Assembly: GCF_003337175.1 (NCBI RefSeq)
Contig: NZ_NETH01000010.1
Coordinates: 1 to 56,785, forward strand
Source of the DNA: Streptococcus gallolyticus
GTDB lineage: Bacteria; Bacillota; Bacilli; Lactobacillales; Streptococcaceae
Reading direction: 5' to 3'
DNA: 56,785 nt
Part shown: piece after piece, positions 27,236-38,958 of the stretch
Layout: the number at the start of each line of letters is the position of its first letter
Numbering within the stretch: the first letter of the stretch is position 1
The notes under the pieces: generated by a model
Told to the model about the DNA's origin: nothing
The model's input: only the letters and a program-made list of their open reading frames with translations
Databases searched by the model: none
Position numbers and translations under genes: made by a program

Positions 27236-27763
27236 ATGAAAACGAAAAAAACATCACTTTGGCTAAAATTTATTAAACGTTTCTACGGAATTAATGGTGA
27301 ATTAGACGAATATCGCGAACAAGAAGTTAACCGTATCGGCAATAAACTGTTTATTGGTCTCTTTTTCTTTGAGTTATTCTTTTCTACTATTATTTTACTC
27401 ATCAACCAAACGATAGCGACCGCCGCTTTTCTCTATGTTAATCTCTTCGTACTCATTTTTGTTATTCCTATTATTCTTCTTGTTATGTTGACCAATCGTG
27501 ATTTGCAAACATCATTGGAAGTCCCTAAAAATGAAGTCGAACAGACACGGCAGAAAGCTCGCAAAAAGGGCTGGTTAGCTGGTGGAATTTTTGCACTATT
27601 CATGCTCGTTTTTAACGTTTTTAGCAAATGGCAAGAGAGAGAAAATCCTTTGGAACTCTTCACAAATCCTCTTGGACTTATCGCAATCATTCTAGGTGGG
27701 GTAATTTTTGGTGCTGCTATGGGGTCTATGGCAGCAAGTCAGGTTGACTCTGAGAAAGAATAG
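27236..27763 (+). CDS. DUF3278 family membrane protein
   Basis: A 175-residue protein with four hydrophobic segments and the start KTKKTSLWLKFIKRFYGING, typical of DUF3278. The ATG at 27236 is preceded by AAGGAA; the upstream TTG extension is unlikely. Function is unknown; pairing with a small XRE regulator is common and suggests a regulated membrane response. Confidence 0.85.
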   Translation: MKTKKTSLWLKFIKRFYGINGELDEYREQEVNRIGNKLFIGLFFFELFFSTIILLINQTIATAAFLYVNLFVLIFVIPIILLVMLTNRDLQTSLEVPKNEVEQTRQKARKKGWLAGGIFALFMLVFNVFSKWQERENPLELFTNPLGLIAIILGGVIFGAAMGSMAASQVDSEKE

Positions 27764-27792
27764 CACTCTTAGCATAAGAGTGCTAATTTTTA
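27762..27792 (+). terminator. Terminator of the XRE/DUF3278 pair
   Basis: TAGCACTCTTA-GCA-TAAGAGTGCTA followed by ATTTTTAAT. Confidence 0.85.
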
Positions 27793-27803
27793 ATGCTTTT
27801 TAC

Positions 27804-27860
27804 TTGATTTCTATTAACCTAGTGCTATAATAGAATCATGAAGTTTGACTATTTTTGACC
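27804..27860 (+). promoter_or_regulatory. clpE promoter with CtsR operator
   Basis: TTGATT (27804-27809) and TGC-TATAAT (27826-27831) are 16 bases apart. The 17-mer TTTGACTATTTTTGACC (27844-27860) fits the CtsR direct-repeat box (reverse of GGTCAAANANRGTCAAA) just after the expected start site. Confidence 0.85.
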
Positions 27861-27903
27861 TTTATTGTCAATGTCAAGCCATTACGAAAGGAGGGTATTT
27901 TAT

Positions 27904-30189
27904 ATGCTCTGTCAAAATTGTCATTTAAACGAATCAACAATTCATCTTTATACAAATGTCAATGGTCAGCAAAAGCAAATTGATTTGTGCCAAAACTGCT
28001 ATCAAATCATGAAAACTGACCCTAACAATACTATTTTAGGTAGTCTAGGAGATGCACCAGCTTCTTCCACACAAAATCAATCTACTGGTATGAATCCTTT
28101 TGATGATTTCTTCAGTAATTTGAATAATTTCCACGCATTCGGTGGACAAGATTTCCAAAGTACGCCACAAACACAATCAGGTGGTGGAAATAACGGCAAT
28201 AATAACAATTATCGTCCAAACGGCGCAGCTAGCCAACAGCAACAACAAAAAGGTTTGCTAGAAGAATTTGGTATCAACGTTACTGATATTGCTCGTCGCG
28301 GTGACATCGACCCTGTCATTGGACGTGATGCCGAAATCATTCGTGTGATTGAAATTCTTAACCGTCGTACAAAAAATAATCCTGTTCTTATTGGTGAACC
28401 AGGGGTTGGTAAAACAGCCGTTGTGGAAGGATTAGCTCAAAAAATCGTAGATGGTAACGTTCCACAAAAACTTCAAAATAAACAAGTGATTCGCCTTGAT
28501 GTCGTTAGCCTTGTGCAAGGCACAGGTATTCGTGGTCAATTTGAAGAACGTATGCAAAAACTCATGGAAGAAATCCGTGAACACAAGGACGTTATTCTCT
28601 TCATTGACGAAATTCACGAAATTGTCGGTGCTGGTTCTGCAGGCGACGGCAACATGGACGCTGGTAATATTTTAAAACCAGCACTTGCTCGTGGTGAACT
28701 TCAATTAGTTGGTGCTACGACACTCAATGAATACCGCATTATTGAAAAAGATGCAGCGCTTGAACGTCGTATGCAGCCTGTCAAAGTTGATGAACCAAGC
28801 GTAGAAGAAACAATTACCATTCTTCGTGGTATTCAAAAGAAATACGAAGATTATCATCATGTCAAATACAGCGATGCTGCAATTGATGCTGCTGCAAATC
28901 TTTCTAATCGTTACATTCAAGACCGCTTCCTCCCAGATAAAGCCATTGATTTGCTAGACGAAGCTGGTTCTAAGATGAATTTAACCCTTAACTTTGTTGA
29001 CCCACAAGAAATCGACAAGCGTTTAGTGGAAGCTGAAAACCTAAAAACACAAGCTACTCGCGAAGAAGATTATGAACGCGCAGCTTATTTCCGTGACCAA
29101 ATCGCTAAATACAAGGAAATGCAACAACAAACAATCACCGAAGACGATATTCCAGTTATTACTGAAAAGACTATTGAAGCTATCGTTGAAGAAAAAACTA
29201 ACATCCCTGTTGGTGATTTGAAAGAAAAGGAACAATCACAATTAATCCATCTCGCTGATGATTTGAAAACACACGTCATTGGTCAAGATGATGCCGTTGA
29301 CAAAATTGCCAAAGCTATTCGTCGTAACCGTGTCGGTCTCGGTACACCAAATCGTCCCATCGGCTCATTCCTCTTTGTTGGACCAACTGGTGTTGGTAAA
29401 ACAGAACTTTCTAAACAATTAGCGATTGAACTTTTCGGCTCAGCTGACAGCATGATTCGTTTCGATATGTCTGAGTACATGGAAAAACATGCGGTCGCTA
29501 AACTTGTCGGAGCGCCTCCAGGATACATTGGCTACGAAGAAGCTGGTCAATTGACAGAAAAAGTTCGCCGTAATCCATACTCACTCATCCTTCTTGACGA
29601 AGTTGAAAAAGCGCATCCTGATGTTATGCATATGTTCTTGCAAGTTCTTGATGACGGTCGTTTGACTGACGGTCAAGGTCGTACAGTAAGCTTCAAAGAT
29701 ACTATTATTATCATGACTTCTAATGCTGGTACTGGTAAAACAGAAGCTTCAGTTGGTTTTGGTGCTGCTCGTGAAGGACGTACAAATTCTGTCCTTGGTG
29801 AACTTAGCAACTACTTCAGCCCTGAATTCATGAACCGTTTCGACGGTATTATCGAATTTAAGGCTCTTAGCAAAGACAATCTTCTCCAAATTGTTAACCT
29901 TATGCTTGACGATGTCAATAAACGTCTAGCAACTAACGATATTCACCTCGAAGTCACTGATAAGGTAAAAGAAAAATTAGTTGACCTTGGCTACGATCCT
30001 AAAATGGGGGCTCGTCCATTACGTCGTACTATCCAAGACCACATTGAAGATGCCATTACAGACTTCTATCTTGAAAATCCAAGCGAAAAAGATTTGAAAG
30101 CTGTTATGACGAGCAATGGTAAAATTATCATCAAATCTGCTAAAAAAGTTGAAAAAGAAGAAACAACCGTTTCAGCAGAATCAGAATAA
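27904..30189 (+). CDS. clpE: ATP-dependent Clp protease ATPase subunit ClpE
   Basis: A 761-residue AAA+ unfoldase that feeds heat-damaged proteins to ClpP. The N-terminus has a zinc finger (C3-x2-C6 and C29-x2-C32), then a Gly/Asn/Gln-rich linker. The first AAA domain has [13 protein letters not shown] and [16 protein letters not shown]-like segment ([19 protein letters not shown]) and the second AAA domain ([26 protein letters not shown]) follow. The zinc finger and UVR domain separate ClpE from ClpC and ClpB. The CtsR box upstream fits heat-shock control. GGAGGG precedes the ATG at 27904. Confidence 0.97.
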   Translation: MLCQNCHLNESTIHLYTNVNGQQKQIDLCQNCYQIMKTDPNNTILGSLGDAPASSTQNQSTGMNPFDDFFSNLNNFHAFGGQDFQSTPQTQSGGGNNGNNNNYRPNGAASQQQQQKGLLEEFGINVTDIARRGDIDPVIGRDAEIIRVIEILNRRTKNNPVLIGEPGVGKTAVVEGLAQKIVDGNVPQKLQNKQVIRLDVVSLVQGTGIRGQFEERMQKLMEEIREHKDVILFIDEIHEIVGAGSAGDGNMDAGNILKPALARGELQLVGATTLNEYRIIEKDAALERRMQPVKVDEPSVEETITILRGIQKKYEDYHHVKYSDAAIDAAANLSNRYIQDRFLPDKAIDLLDEAGSKMNLTLNFVDPQEIDKRLVEAENLKTQATREEDYERAAYFRDQIAKYKEMQQQTITEDDIPVITEKTIEAIVEEKTNIPVGDLKEKEQSQLIHLADDLKTHVIGQDDAVDKIAKAIRRNRVGLGTPNRPIGSFLFVGPTGVGKTELSKQLAIELFGSADSMIRFDMSEYMEKHAVAKLVGAPPGYIGYEEAGQLTEKVRRNPYSLILLDEVEKAHPDVMHMFLQVLDDGRLTDGQGRTVSFKDTIIIMTSNAGTGKTEASVGFGAAREGRTNSVLGELSNYFSPEFMNRFDGIIEFKALSKDNLLQIVNLMLDDVNKRLATNDIHLEVTDKVKEKLVDLGYDPKMGARPLRRTIQDHIEDAITDFYLENPSEKDLKAVMTSNGKIIIKSAKKVEKEETTVSAESE

Positions 30190-30195
30190 TGAAAC

Positions 30196-30237
30196 TCTAA
30201 AGAGTTTGGAGCAACAATAGTTCCAAACTCTTTTCTT
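30196..30237 (+). terminator. Terminator of clpE
   Basis: AAAGAGTTTGGA pairs with TCCAAACTCTTTTCTTT around a 10-base loop. Confidence 0.85.
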
Positions 30238-30467
30238 TACTTCAACGACTTCTCATCAACAAAAAAACAAGACTTGATGATATTCCAGATTTCAGCAAAC
30301 TTCTCTGCTATTTTTATAATGCATAACTTGTCACAAAATTAAAATCGAAATAGTCCAACAATTTTATAGAAAAAAGTTCATTTTTTTAGTATAATATCAC
30401 CAATAGACACTCGTATTAATTATTTCGGTCTCCACTATTTCTATCACATTTTTTATAGGAGAATATC

Positions 30468-30914
30468 ATGACAAATCCAACTTTCGGTGAAAAACTGACA
30501 ACTGTTGATTACAAAGCACGCTATGGTGTTTATGCCATTATTCCCAACGCTGATAAAAGCCAGATTATCCTAGTTCAAGCACCTAATGGTTCTTGGTTTC
30601 TTCCTGGCGGAGAAATCGAGGCAGGTGAAGACCATTTTTCAGCTTTAAAACGTGAACTCATTGAAGAATTGGGCTTTTCGGCTGAGCTAGGTTATTACTA
30701 TGGACAGGCAGATGAGTATTTTTACTCTCGTCACCGTGATACATACTTTTATAATCCCGCTTATATCTACGAAGTGACACATTTTGAAGAAATTGATGAC
30801 CCTTTAGAAGACTTCAACAACCTATCTTGGTTTCCAATTGATGACGCTATTGAAAAACTAAAACGCGGTAGCCACAAGTGGGGCGTTGAAGCTTGGAAAA
30901 AAAATCATCACTAA
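30468..30914 (+). CDS. NUDIX hydrolase
   Basis: A 148-residue pyrophosphohydrolase with the complete Nudix box GGEIEAGEDHFSALKRELIEELGFS (about 44-68), including the REL-x-EE-x-G metal site. Substrate cannot be told; candidates are nucleotide derivatives. An AGGAG ribosome site and a TATAAT upstream (about 30398) suggest its own promoter. Confidence 0.88.
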   Translation: MTNPTFGEKLTTVDYKARYGVYAIIPNADKSQIILVQAPNGSWFLPGGEIEAGEDHFSALKRELIEELGFSAELGYYYGQADEYFYSRHRDTYFYNPAYIYEVTHFEEIDDPLEDFNNLSWFPIDDAIEKLKRGSHKWGVEAWKKNHH

Positions 30915-30985
30915 TATCTCTTATGCTACTTTTTCACTCAAAATAGTGTTATAATAGTGGTAGAAAATCACACAGGAGGAGATCT

Positions 30986-31288
30986 ATGAGGTTAATCAAC
31001 ACAACAAGTAGTCATTCTGAGCTAGTTCGTAATCAGTTGCGAAATACGGACGCCAAGCTCGTCGAGACCTATTCTGCAGGAAATACTGATGTTATTTTCA
31101 CACAAGCGCCAAAACACTACGAGCTGTTGATTTCAAACAAATATCGCGCTATTAAAGATAGTGAAATTGAAGCCATTCGTGAATTTTTCCTCAAACGTAA
31201 AATCGACAAAGCAATCGTTCAATTAGACCAATTAAAAACCTTGCATACAGCAAATCTAATTGAAATTTCATTCCCAATTACTTACTAA
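30986..31288 (+). CDS. DUF1827 family protein
   Basis: A 100-residue soluble protein beginning MRLINTTSSHSELVRNQLRN, a family limited to lactic acid bacteria, of unknown function. The AGGAGGAG ribosome site is strong, and an upstream TATAAT (30950-30955) provides a promoter. It ends in a terminator. Confidence 0.88.
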   Translation: MRLINTTSSHSELVRNQLRNTDAKLVETYSAGNTDVIFTQAPKHYELLISNKYRAIKDSEIEAIREFFLKRKIDKAIVQLDQLKTLHTANLIEISFPITY

Positions 31289-31362
31289 TCAGGTCTTTGA
31301 AACCTGATTTTTTATTGCTTTAGTATGTAAAAAAACAAACTCAAAAAATTGAGTTCGTTTTT
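31286..31362. terminator. Two terminators between DUF1827 and ileS
   Basis: AATCAGGT/ACCTGATTTTTT (31288-31314) ends the plus-strand gene. A second hairpin AAC-AACTC/GAGTT-GTTTTT (about 31334-31362) can end ileS, which stops at 31388. Confidence 0.75.
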
Positions 31363-31387
31363 GTATTCTTTAAACAGTAAAGTGATG

Positions 31388-34180
31388 CTATTTTACTTCA
31401 AAGCCTTCTGCCACTGCTTCTGGGAAGTGTGCTTCAAGGATTTCAGCACAGTGGTCACAAATAGTAACACCGTATGAACGTTCTTTAGCTGTTGGGTCAA
31501 CACGGCGGCAACGGTCACAAACTTGTCCGTCAGCATGAGCAACTGTGAACGCAACATCATCAAAGGCTACTGCGTCAGCAGGCGCAGCTTCATCAGTAAC
31601 AGTCAATTGAGATACAATCAACAATTGAGCAACGTCACTATCAAGTGCTGTAAGAAGAGTTTTCACTTCTTCGCTAGCATAAATTGTCAAATGAGCTTCC
31701 AATGATTTACCAATGATTTTAGCATTACGAGCTTCTTCCAAAGCTTTTTGAGCTTGGTTACGAAGTGTCATGAAGGCATCCCACTCTTCAAGAATATTTT
31801 CTTGTCCTTCAAAGACTTCAGCATCTGGTAATTCAGACAATTGAACAAATTCTTCTGGTTCGAATTCGAGGTATGACCAGATTTCTTCAGCTGTGTGTGG
31901 AAGAATTGGTGTTAACAATTTAGTGATTTTAACCAAAATATCGTAGAAAATTGTTTGCATTTGACGGCGAGCAAGGTTATCTGCTGCTTCAATGTAAACA
32001 ACGTCTTTAGCAAAATCAAGATAAAATGCTGACAAATCAACTGTGATGAAGTTCACGACAGCTTTGTAAATCGCCATGAAGTCATAGGCTTCGTAAGCTT
32101 TGCGGATGGTTGCTACCAATTGGTTGAATGTAACAGTCATGTATTTATCAACTGCACGCAAGTTTTCGTAAGCAACGGCATCTGTATTTGGATTGAAATC
32201 TGCTGTATTAGCAATCAAGAAACGAAGGGTGTTACGGATTTTACGGTAAGTTTCTGATGTTTGTTTCAAAATATCCATTGAGATACGAACATCGTTGCTA
32301 GAATCAACGCTAGTTACCCAAAGACGTAAAATTTCAGCACCGAATTGTTTTTCAACATCGCTTGGAAGGATTGTATTTCCGAGTGATTTAGACATTTTTT
32401 CACCTTTACCATCAAGAACAAAACCTTGAGAAAGCACAGCTTTGTAAGGAGCGTGTCCGTTAACGGCAACCGAAGTGATTAACGATGAATTGAACCAACC
32501 ACGGTATTGGTCAGAACCTTCAAGATAAAGGTCAGCTGGATATTCCAAACCTTCGCGAGCATTCATAACACCATTCCATGAAGAACCTGAGTCAAACCAT
32601 ACGTCCATGATATCAGTTTCTTTAGTGAATTTACCATTTGGTGAACCTGGATGAGTGAATCCTTCTGGAAGAAGATCTTTAGCTTCACGTTGCCACCAAA
32701 CGATTGAACCATGTGCAGCAAACAAATCAGCAACGTGGTCAGTAACTTCTTTCGTCATGATAGCTGTACCATCTTCAGCGTAGAAGATTGGAAGTGGCAC
32801 ACCCCATGCACGTTGACGTGAGATAACCCAGTCACCACGGTCACGAATCATGTTATAAAGACGTGTACGACCCCATTCTGGATAGAATGTTGTGCGGTCA
32901 ATTTCATCAAGAATGTCTTGACGGAATTTAGAAACTGATGCAAACCATTGTGGTACAGCACGCCAGATGATTGGTTTCTTAGTACGCCAGTCAAATGGGT
33001 ATGAGTGAGTGATGACTTCGCTAGCAAGCAAAAGGTCACCAAGTTTTTCAGTAACAGTTGGAACAACTTTATCGTAGAATTGACCTTGGAAATCTGGACC
33101 AGCATTTTCCATCATGATACCACGTTCGTCAACAGTAACAGCAACTTCAAGATTGTATTTAACACCAACATTGTAGTCATCTTCACCAAAACCAGGGGCA
33201 GTATGGACAACACCTGTACCTGAATCAAGTGTAACGTGGTCACCCAAGATAACAAGTTCATCTACTTCTGTATCCCATGGGTGTTCTGTAACGATGTATT
33301 CGAGTTCAGTACCTTTATGTTTAGCGAGAACTTCAAATGATTCCCAACCAAATTTTTCAGCTAAGCTATCCAAAAGTCCTTCTGCAACAAGGAATTTTCG
33401 GTCATCATTAGCTGGTTTCACAACAAGGTAATCCATATCAGGACCAACAGTCAAACCACGTGAAGCTGTTACTGTAAATGGTGTTGTTGTCCAAACAACG
33501 ATATAAGTATCAGTATCAAGCACACCGTTACCATCTTTAACTTTGTTAGCGTAGTAAAGTGATGTTGAATCGATATCATGGTATTCGATTTCAGCTTCAG
33601 CAAGTGCTGATTCAGATGACCATGACCAGTAAACAGGTTTTGCACCACGGTAGATGTAACCTTTATCAGCCATTGCACCAAAGACACGAATTTGAGCAGC
33701 TTCGTATTCAGGAATTAAGGTAATATAGGGATTTTCCCAATCAGCAGATACCCCAAGACGTTTGAAATCTTCACGTTGTTTATCAACTTGGCTAAGTGCG
33801 TATTCACGACACATTTCAAGGTACTCAGTCAAAGGAATTTCTTTGCGTTTCACACCTTTTTTAGCCAACACTTGTTCAATTGGAAGTCCGTGTGTGTCCC
33901 AACCAGGAATATAAGGAGCACGGAAACCAGACATTGATTTTGAACGAACAATAATGTCTTTTGAAATTTTATTCATGGCGTGACCAACGTGAATATTTCC
34001 GTTAGCGTACGGAGGTCCATCGTGGAGATTGAAAGAAGGTTTGCCTTCATTTAATTGTTGACGTTTAGCATAGATATCTGCTTCTTCCCATTCTTTTTGC
34101 CAATTTGGCTCTTTGTTTGGAAGTCCAGCACGCATTGGGAACGCAGTTTTCCCAAGATTAAGCGTATCTTTTAGTTTCAT
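31388..34180 (-). CDS. ileS: Isoleucyl-tRNA synthetase
   Basis: A 930-residue class I synthetase. The HIGH motif is [15 protein letters not shown] (about 57-71) and KMSKS is [12 protein letters not shown] (about 590). The editing domain lies between them (for example [15 protein letters not shown]). The C-terminal zinc site has CDRCRRVDP...CDHC. It charges tRNA-Ile. A T-box leader with an isoleucine specifier is directly upstream. Confidence 0.97.
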   Translation of the reverse strand: MKLKDTLNLGKTAFPMRAGLPNKEPNWQKEWEEADIYAKRQQLNEGKPSFNLHDGPPYANGNIHVGHAMNKISKDIIVRSKSMSGFRAPYIPGWDTHGLPIEQVLAKKGVKRKEIPLTEYLEMCREYALSQVDKQREDFKRLGVSADWENPYITLIPEYEAAQIRVFGAMADKGYIYRGAKPVYWSWSSESALAEAEIEYHDIDSTSLYYANKVKDGNGVLDTDTYIVVWTTTPFTVTASRGLTVGPDMDYLVVKPANDDRKFLVAEGLLDSLAEKFGWESFEVLAKHKGTELEYIVTEHPWDTEVDELVILGDHVTLDSGTGVVHTAPGFGEDDYNVGVKYNLEVAVTVDERGIMMENAGPDFQGQFYDKVVPTVTEKLGDLLLASEVITHSYPFDWRTKKPIIWRAVPQWFASVSKFRQDILDEIDRTTFYPEWGRTRLYNMIRDRGDWVISRQRAWGVPLPIFYAEDGTAIMTKEVTDHVADLFAAHGSIVWWQREAKDLLPEGFTHPGSPNGKFTKETDIMDVWFDSGSSWNGVMNAREGLEYPADLYLEGSDQYRGWFNSSLITSVAVNGHAPYKAVLSQGFVLDGKGEKMSKSLGNTILPSDVEKQFGAEILRLWVTSVDSSNDVRISMDILKQTSETYRKIRNTLRFLIANTADFNPNTDAVAYENLRAVDKYMTVTFNQLVATIRKAYEAYDFMAIYKAVVNFITVDLSAFYLDFAKDVVYIEAADNLARRQMQTIFYDILVKITKLLTPILPHTAEEIWSYLEFEPEEFVQLSELPDAEVFEGQENILEEWDAFMTLRNQAQKALEEARNAKIIGKSLEAHLTIYASEEVKTLLTALDSDVAQLLIVSQLTVTDEAAPADAVAFDDVAFTVAHADGQVCDRCRRVDPTAKERSYGVTICDHCAEILEAHFPEAVAEGFEVK

Positions 34181-34261
34181 GACTACTCCTTATAAATAAT
34201 AATATTTAACTATCATTGACATTGCCAATAACAGAAAATGACCTAACATATAAATGGTTAA

Positions 34262-34480
34262 ACAAAAAACCTTCGTCTCAAAAAGGACGAAAGCTCGTGG
34301 TACCACCTTAGTTTAGAAATTTAGTCTTTAAAATCTAAATTTCCCTCTTTGACTCGTAAGGTGAGTTTACCCTTTTACCCTACTTGATTCAGGTAAAAAC
34401 GTTAGAAAAGGATAATTGATACCCAAGTGATTGCAGGTCTCACACCATCGCCTGCTCGCTGTAAATATTGACTATCAACC
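34262..34480 (-). promoter_or_regulatory. T-box riboswitch (isoleucine) of ileS
   Basis: On the minus strand the leader begins about 34475. Stem I carries GCAGGCGATGGTGTGAGACC and a specifier loop with GGTATCAATT, where ATC is an isoleucine codon. The T-box itself is AAGGTGGTACCACG (about 34297-34310), followed by the terminator CTTTCGTC/GACGAAGG with TTTTTT (34263-34292). Uncharged tRNA-Ile should prevent termination. It starts right after the divIVA stop codon. Confidence 0.92.
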
Positions 34481-34489
34481 GTGTTTTTC

Positions 34490-35257
34490 TTATTCTTCGA
34501 TATTTAATTTAAATGTTTGTGTTTCGTTAAGATTGATTTCAGAATTTGCTTCGTTGTCATCTACAATAGCAATTTTTTGTGTTTCTTCAAGATGTTTGTT
34601 TCCTGCTTCAACACGACGTTGCAATTCTTCCATTTCTTCTGGTGTAAATTGACGTGTTGCATCCATTGACAATTCATCATCTGTTTCTGGAACTTCTTCT
34701 TCCAAAACTTTTTCAACAACTTCACGGAAAGCAGCATCTGAGTTTTGAAGGTAAACTGCTGTTGGTTGCAACAATTCTGTCCATTCTGGTGAATTTGTTA
34801 AACCAAGTTGTCCTTCGATAGCTGCTACCAAACGTTGGTGGAATACACGTGTTTGACGTTTCAAATCTTCTGTTTCCACAGCAACACGTTTAGCTTCGTC
34901 AGTTGCATCGCGTAAAATTTGATTAGCTTTTGATTTAGCCTCATCAATAAGATGTTGTGCATCATAGTTAGCTTTGCTAACAAGGTTAGCAGCTTCATCG
35001 TTAGCAGATGTTTTAACTTTTTCAGCTGTTTCTTGTGCAAGGATAACAGATTGACTCAATGATTCTTTCATTTCATCGAAGTAAGCTAATTTATCTTCTA
35101 AATCTTTGATTCTGTTTTCTTGTTCATGATTACGACGAACCAAGTCTTCATAATCATCTACAACAATATCAAGAAATTCATTAACTTCTTCTTCGTCGTA
35201 ACCACGAAATTTTAATTTAAATGTTTTATCTTTAATATCAAGTGCTGTAAGTGCCAT
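34490..35257 (-). CDS. divIVA: Cell division protein DivIVA
   Basis: A 255-residue coiled-coil protein, MALTALDIKDKTFKLKFRGY then DEEEVNEFLDIVVDDYEDLV, the membrane-binding N-domain of DivIVA. Long Glu/Ala-rich helices follow. It marks curved membranes at the septum and poles. It is the last gene of the ylmH-yggT-sepF-... cluster. Confidence 0.95.
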   Translation of the reverse strand: MALTALDIKDKTFKLKFRGYDEEEVNEFLDIVVDDYEDLVRRNHEQENRIKDLEDKLAYFDEMKESLSQSVILAQETAEKVKTSANDEAANLVSKANYDAQHLIDEAKSKANQILRDATDEAKRVAVETEDLKRQTRVFHQRLVAAIEGQLGLTNSPEWTELLQPTAVYLQNSDAAFREVVEKVLEEEVPETDDELSMDATRQFTPEEMEELQRRVEAGNKHLEETQKIAIVDDNEANSEINLNETQTFKLNIEE

Positions 35258-35267
35258 TGATTTCTCC

Positions 35268-36059
35268 TTATTTATGTATCATCTTATCTACGGTCAATTT
35301 ACATTTTCCATTTTTGGTGAGACCATTTTCACTTAAAATAGAAAAGCGACCAAATCCTCTAACACTAATCAAATCTCCAACTTGAAGCATTTCTGAGGCT
35401 CTATCAACTATTTGATAGTTAAGTTTTACTTTATCAGTTTCTATCAACTGCACTGCTTGACTTCTTGAAAGCTTCAAAACTGTTGCAAGAACGTTATCCA
35501 TGCGCATACTAGAAACCATGATGTCCAGTTGCCGACTATCTTTCTCACCTGCAATTAACTGTTCCAGAGGAATTTCTTTTAGTGAAACGCTAGCCTTAGC
35601 AATTTTAGTCACATTAGCTCTAAAGTAATCAGCCATATTTTGCGTTACCAAAAGCTGCGCATAACCAGATTCAACTAAAATATCTCCGATAACTGTTCGT
35701 TTAATCCCAAGCTTATGAAGTAAAGTTCCCATAATCTGAGAATGTGTCAGCTGATTAAATTTTGAATTGTAATTCACCTCAAGCAAGGTTAATTCAAAAT
35801 CCTCAGGATTAAACTCATAATAGTCAGGTGCCACAATAAGTCGAGCGTATTCAGCTGGATAATAATCACTTGAAACAAAATAGTGCAATCCTCGATTGCC
35901 AACAACGCTTTTTGCGATATCAACTTGGCGAGGATTTAGAAAATCTGTTAAAGCATATGCATAAGTTGCTTCGACACGACGAGCAAGGTCATCAATCTTT
36001 TCAATAAAATCATACTCATCTGGTCGAAAATGCTGATATAAACCCTTTTTCATCGCCAT
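35268..36059 (-). CDS. ylmH: YlmH, S4-domain RNA-binding protein
   Basis: A 263-residue protein with an N-terminal YlmH region and a C-terminal S4 domain (MDNVLATVLKLSRSQAVQLI, about 181-200). YlmH homologues bind stalled 50S-nascent chain complexes in ribosome rescue. I start at the ATG at 36057-36059 just after the yggT stop; a TTG three codons earlier overlaps yggT by eight bases and no clear ribosome site separates them, so coupling is likely. Confidence 0.88.
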   Translation of the reverse strand: MAMKKGLYQHFRPDEYDFIEKIDDLARRVEATYAYALTDFLNPRQVDIAKSVVGNRGLHYFVSSDYYPAEYARLIVAPDYYEFNPEDFELTLLEVNYNSKFNQLTHSQIMGTLLHKLGIKRTVIGDILVESGYAQLLVTQNMADYFRANVTKIAKASVSLKEIPLEQLIAGEKDSRQLDIMVSSMRMDNVLATVLKLSRSQAVQLIETDKVKLNYQIVDRASEMLQVGDLISVRGFGRFSILSENGLTKNGKCKLTVDKMIHK

Positions 36060-36060
36060 A

Positions 36061-36315
36061 TTACGCAAAAATTATGATAAGAATACGACTTAAAACGTTT
36101 AGCGCGATTACTACGGCTAAAATCGTAAAGTCTAATCCCATGAATTGAAGATTAAAACGGCGAAAAGGTCTAATAACTGGTTCAACCAGCTGCCCCATGA
36201 CTCTTCCAAACCAAGTGTTATAAGCTCCTGGGAACCATGAAAGCAAAGCATACGCAAATAACAGATAAGAGTAAAACTGAATTAGTCTTAATAGTACAAT
36301 TAATACAAAAATCAT
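36061..36315 (-). CDS. ylmG: YggT/YlmG family membrane protein
   Basis: An 84-residue protein with two membrane segments and the family signature LSWFPGAYNTWFGRVM (about 25-40) and VEPVIRPFRR (about 44-53). Members assist membrane protein or osmotic functions in division clusters; the exact role is unknown. Confidence 0.9.
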   Translation of the reverse strand: MIFVLIVLLRLIQFYSYLLFAYALLSWFPGAYNTWFGRVMGQLVEPVIRPFRRFNLQFMGLDFTILAVVIALNVLSRILIIIFA

Positions 36316-36318
36316 ATA

Positions 36319-36927
36319 TTAGCGTCTCTTCATGTCAAAGTCAAAACCGATGTCTTGCCCGTTATTTGGAACAGCAAGTTCTTCAACATTAACAATAACG
36401 TTAGAAGGTGTCAATAAGTACATTGAACTACCAACCTTTTGAAGACTTCCATAAAGAACTTTACTTGCACCATCAATAAAGTCAAGGCAACGGCGTGCTT
36501 GTGCATCAAGCATGTATTGGAAATCAATCAATACACACTCATTAACAATCAAAAGGTCAACAATTTCTTGAGCATCCTCATATTTACGAGGAAATTTCAA
36601 AGCAATTGTCGTTGTTGCTTGATTAGCACGTACTTGCATTTGTTCTCCACGACGTTGATTTATTGAACGAACAGATTGATTTTCTTCAACTGCTCGCCTT
36701 TGTTGAGGCTGTTGTGGCCGTTGACGAGCTGTTCCACCACCTTGAACTTGCTGAGTTCTAACATTTTGAACTGCTTCAGCACGTCTTTGGGCTTGTTGTG
36801 GTACTGCTTCTGCTTGCTGTTGAACACGTGGGTGTTGAGCCTCTTCTTCAACAGTTTCTTCAACATCACTTACCTCATCAGTGTCGAAATAAGAAATTAG
36901 TTTGTCAATTTTATCTTTAAATGCCAT
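36319..36927 (-). CDS. sepF: Cell division protein SepF
   Basis: A 202-residue protein. The N-terminal membrane-binding helix ([16 protein letters not shown]) is followed by a long Gln-rich disordered linker and the C-terminal SepF core ([20 protein letters not shown], about 115-134, and [17 protein letters not shown]). It tethers FtsZ to the membrane and bundles its filaments. It lies between yggS and yggT, the conserved order. Confidence 0.95.
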   Translation of the reverse strand: MAFKDKIDKLISYFDTDEVSDVEETVEEEAQHPRVQQQAEAVPQQAQRRAEAVQNVRTQQVQGGGTARQRPQQPQQRRAVEENQSVRSINQRRGEQMQVRANQATTTIALKFPRKYEDAQEIVDLLIVNECVLIDFQYMLDAQARRCLDFIDGASKVLYGSLQKVGSSMYLLTPSNVIVNVEELAVPNNGQDIGFDFDMKRR

Positions 36928-36941
36928 CTTTTATTCTCCCG

Positions 36942-37615
36942 TTATTTAAAGAATGATGTTCCAATTCTAACAAAAGTCGCTCCATTGCGAATCGCAATTT
37001 TGTAATCACCGCTCATCCCCATACTTAATTCCGTAAAAGGCATATGAGGTAATTGGCGAGCTTGTAACTCTTGTCTAAGTTGGTTTGCTTTTCCAAAAAT
37101 TTCTTCAATCTCACTTTCAGAAGCTTCTTTCGGAGCCATTGTCATCAAGCCCACGATTTCCACTTTATCAAATTCAGAGACTGTGGCTAAAGCTTCGTCA
37201 ATTTCCGAAACTTTAAAACCGTGTTTGCTCTCTTCCTCTGAAATATTAACCTGTAAGAAACAATTGATAGTGTGCTCTGCTCGTTTCTGAATCTCTGAAG
37301 CAAGTTTGACAGAATCCAAGGCATGGAAATAATCAACAAAGTTAATCACATTTTTAACTTTTCGACGTTGCAAACTTCCTATTAAATGCCAGGTCAATTT
37401 TCTATCTTTTAAGGCTTCATATTTATCAAGAAACATATCGACCCTATTTTCACCAATATGTTCAATACCTGTGTCAATAAGACGAGCAGCAACACCACTA
37501 TCAACATACTTCGTCACAGCAATAACATTGACACTTTCTTTAGAACGATTGACTTGTTGCGCAGCCTGCGCAACTTGTTCAAAAACAAGGTCTTTATTTT
37601 TTTGAAAATCTGTCA

Positions 37616-37616
<1 letters not shown>
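36942..37616 (-). CDS. yggS: YggS-family PLP homeostasis protein
   Basis: A 224-residue PLP-binding barrel protein. VNVIAVTKYVD (about 29-39) holds the Lys for PLP, and WHLIGSLQRRK and GLMTMAPKEA are family blocks, as is LSMGMSGDYKIAI near the C-terminus. It buffers pyridoxal phosphate. It overlaps the ftsZ stop by one base (TAATG). Confidence 0.93.
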
Positions 37617-38947
<1,331 letters not shown>

Positions 38948-38958
38948 TCACTTATTGT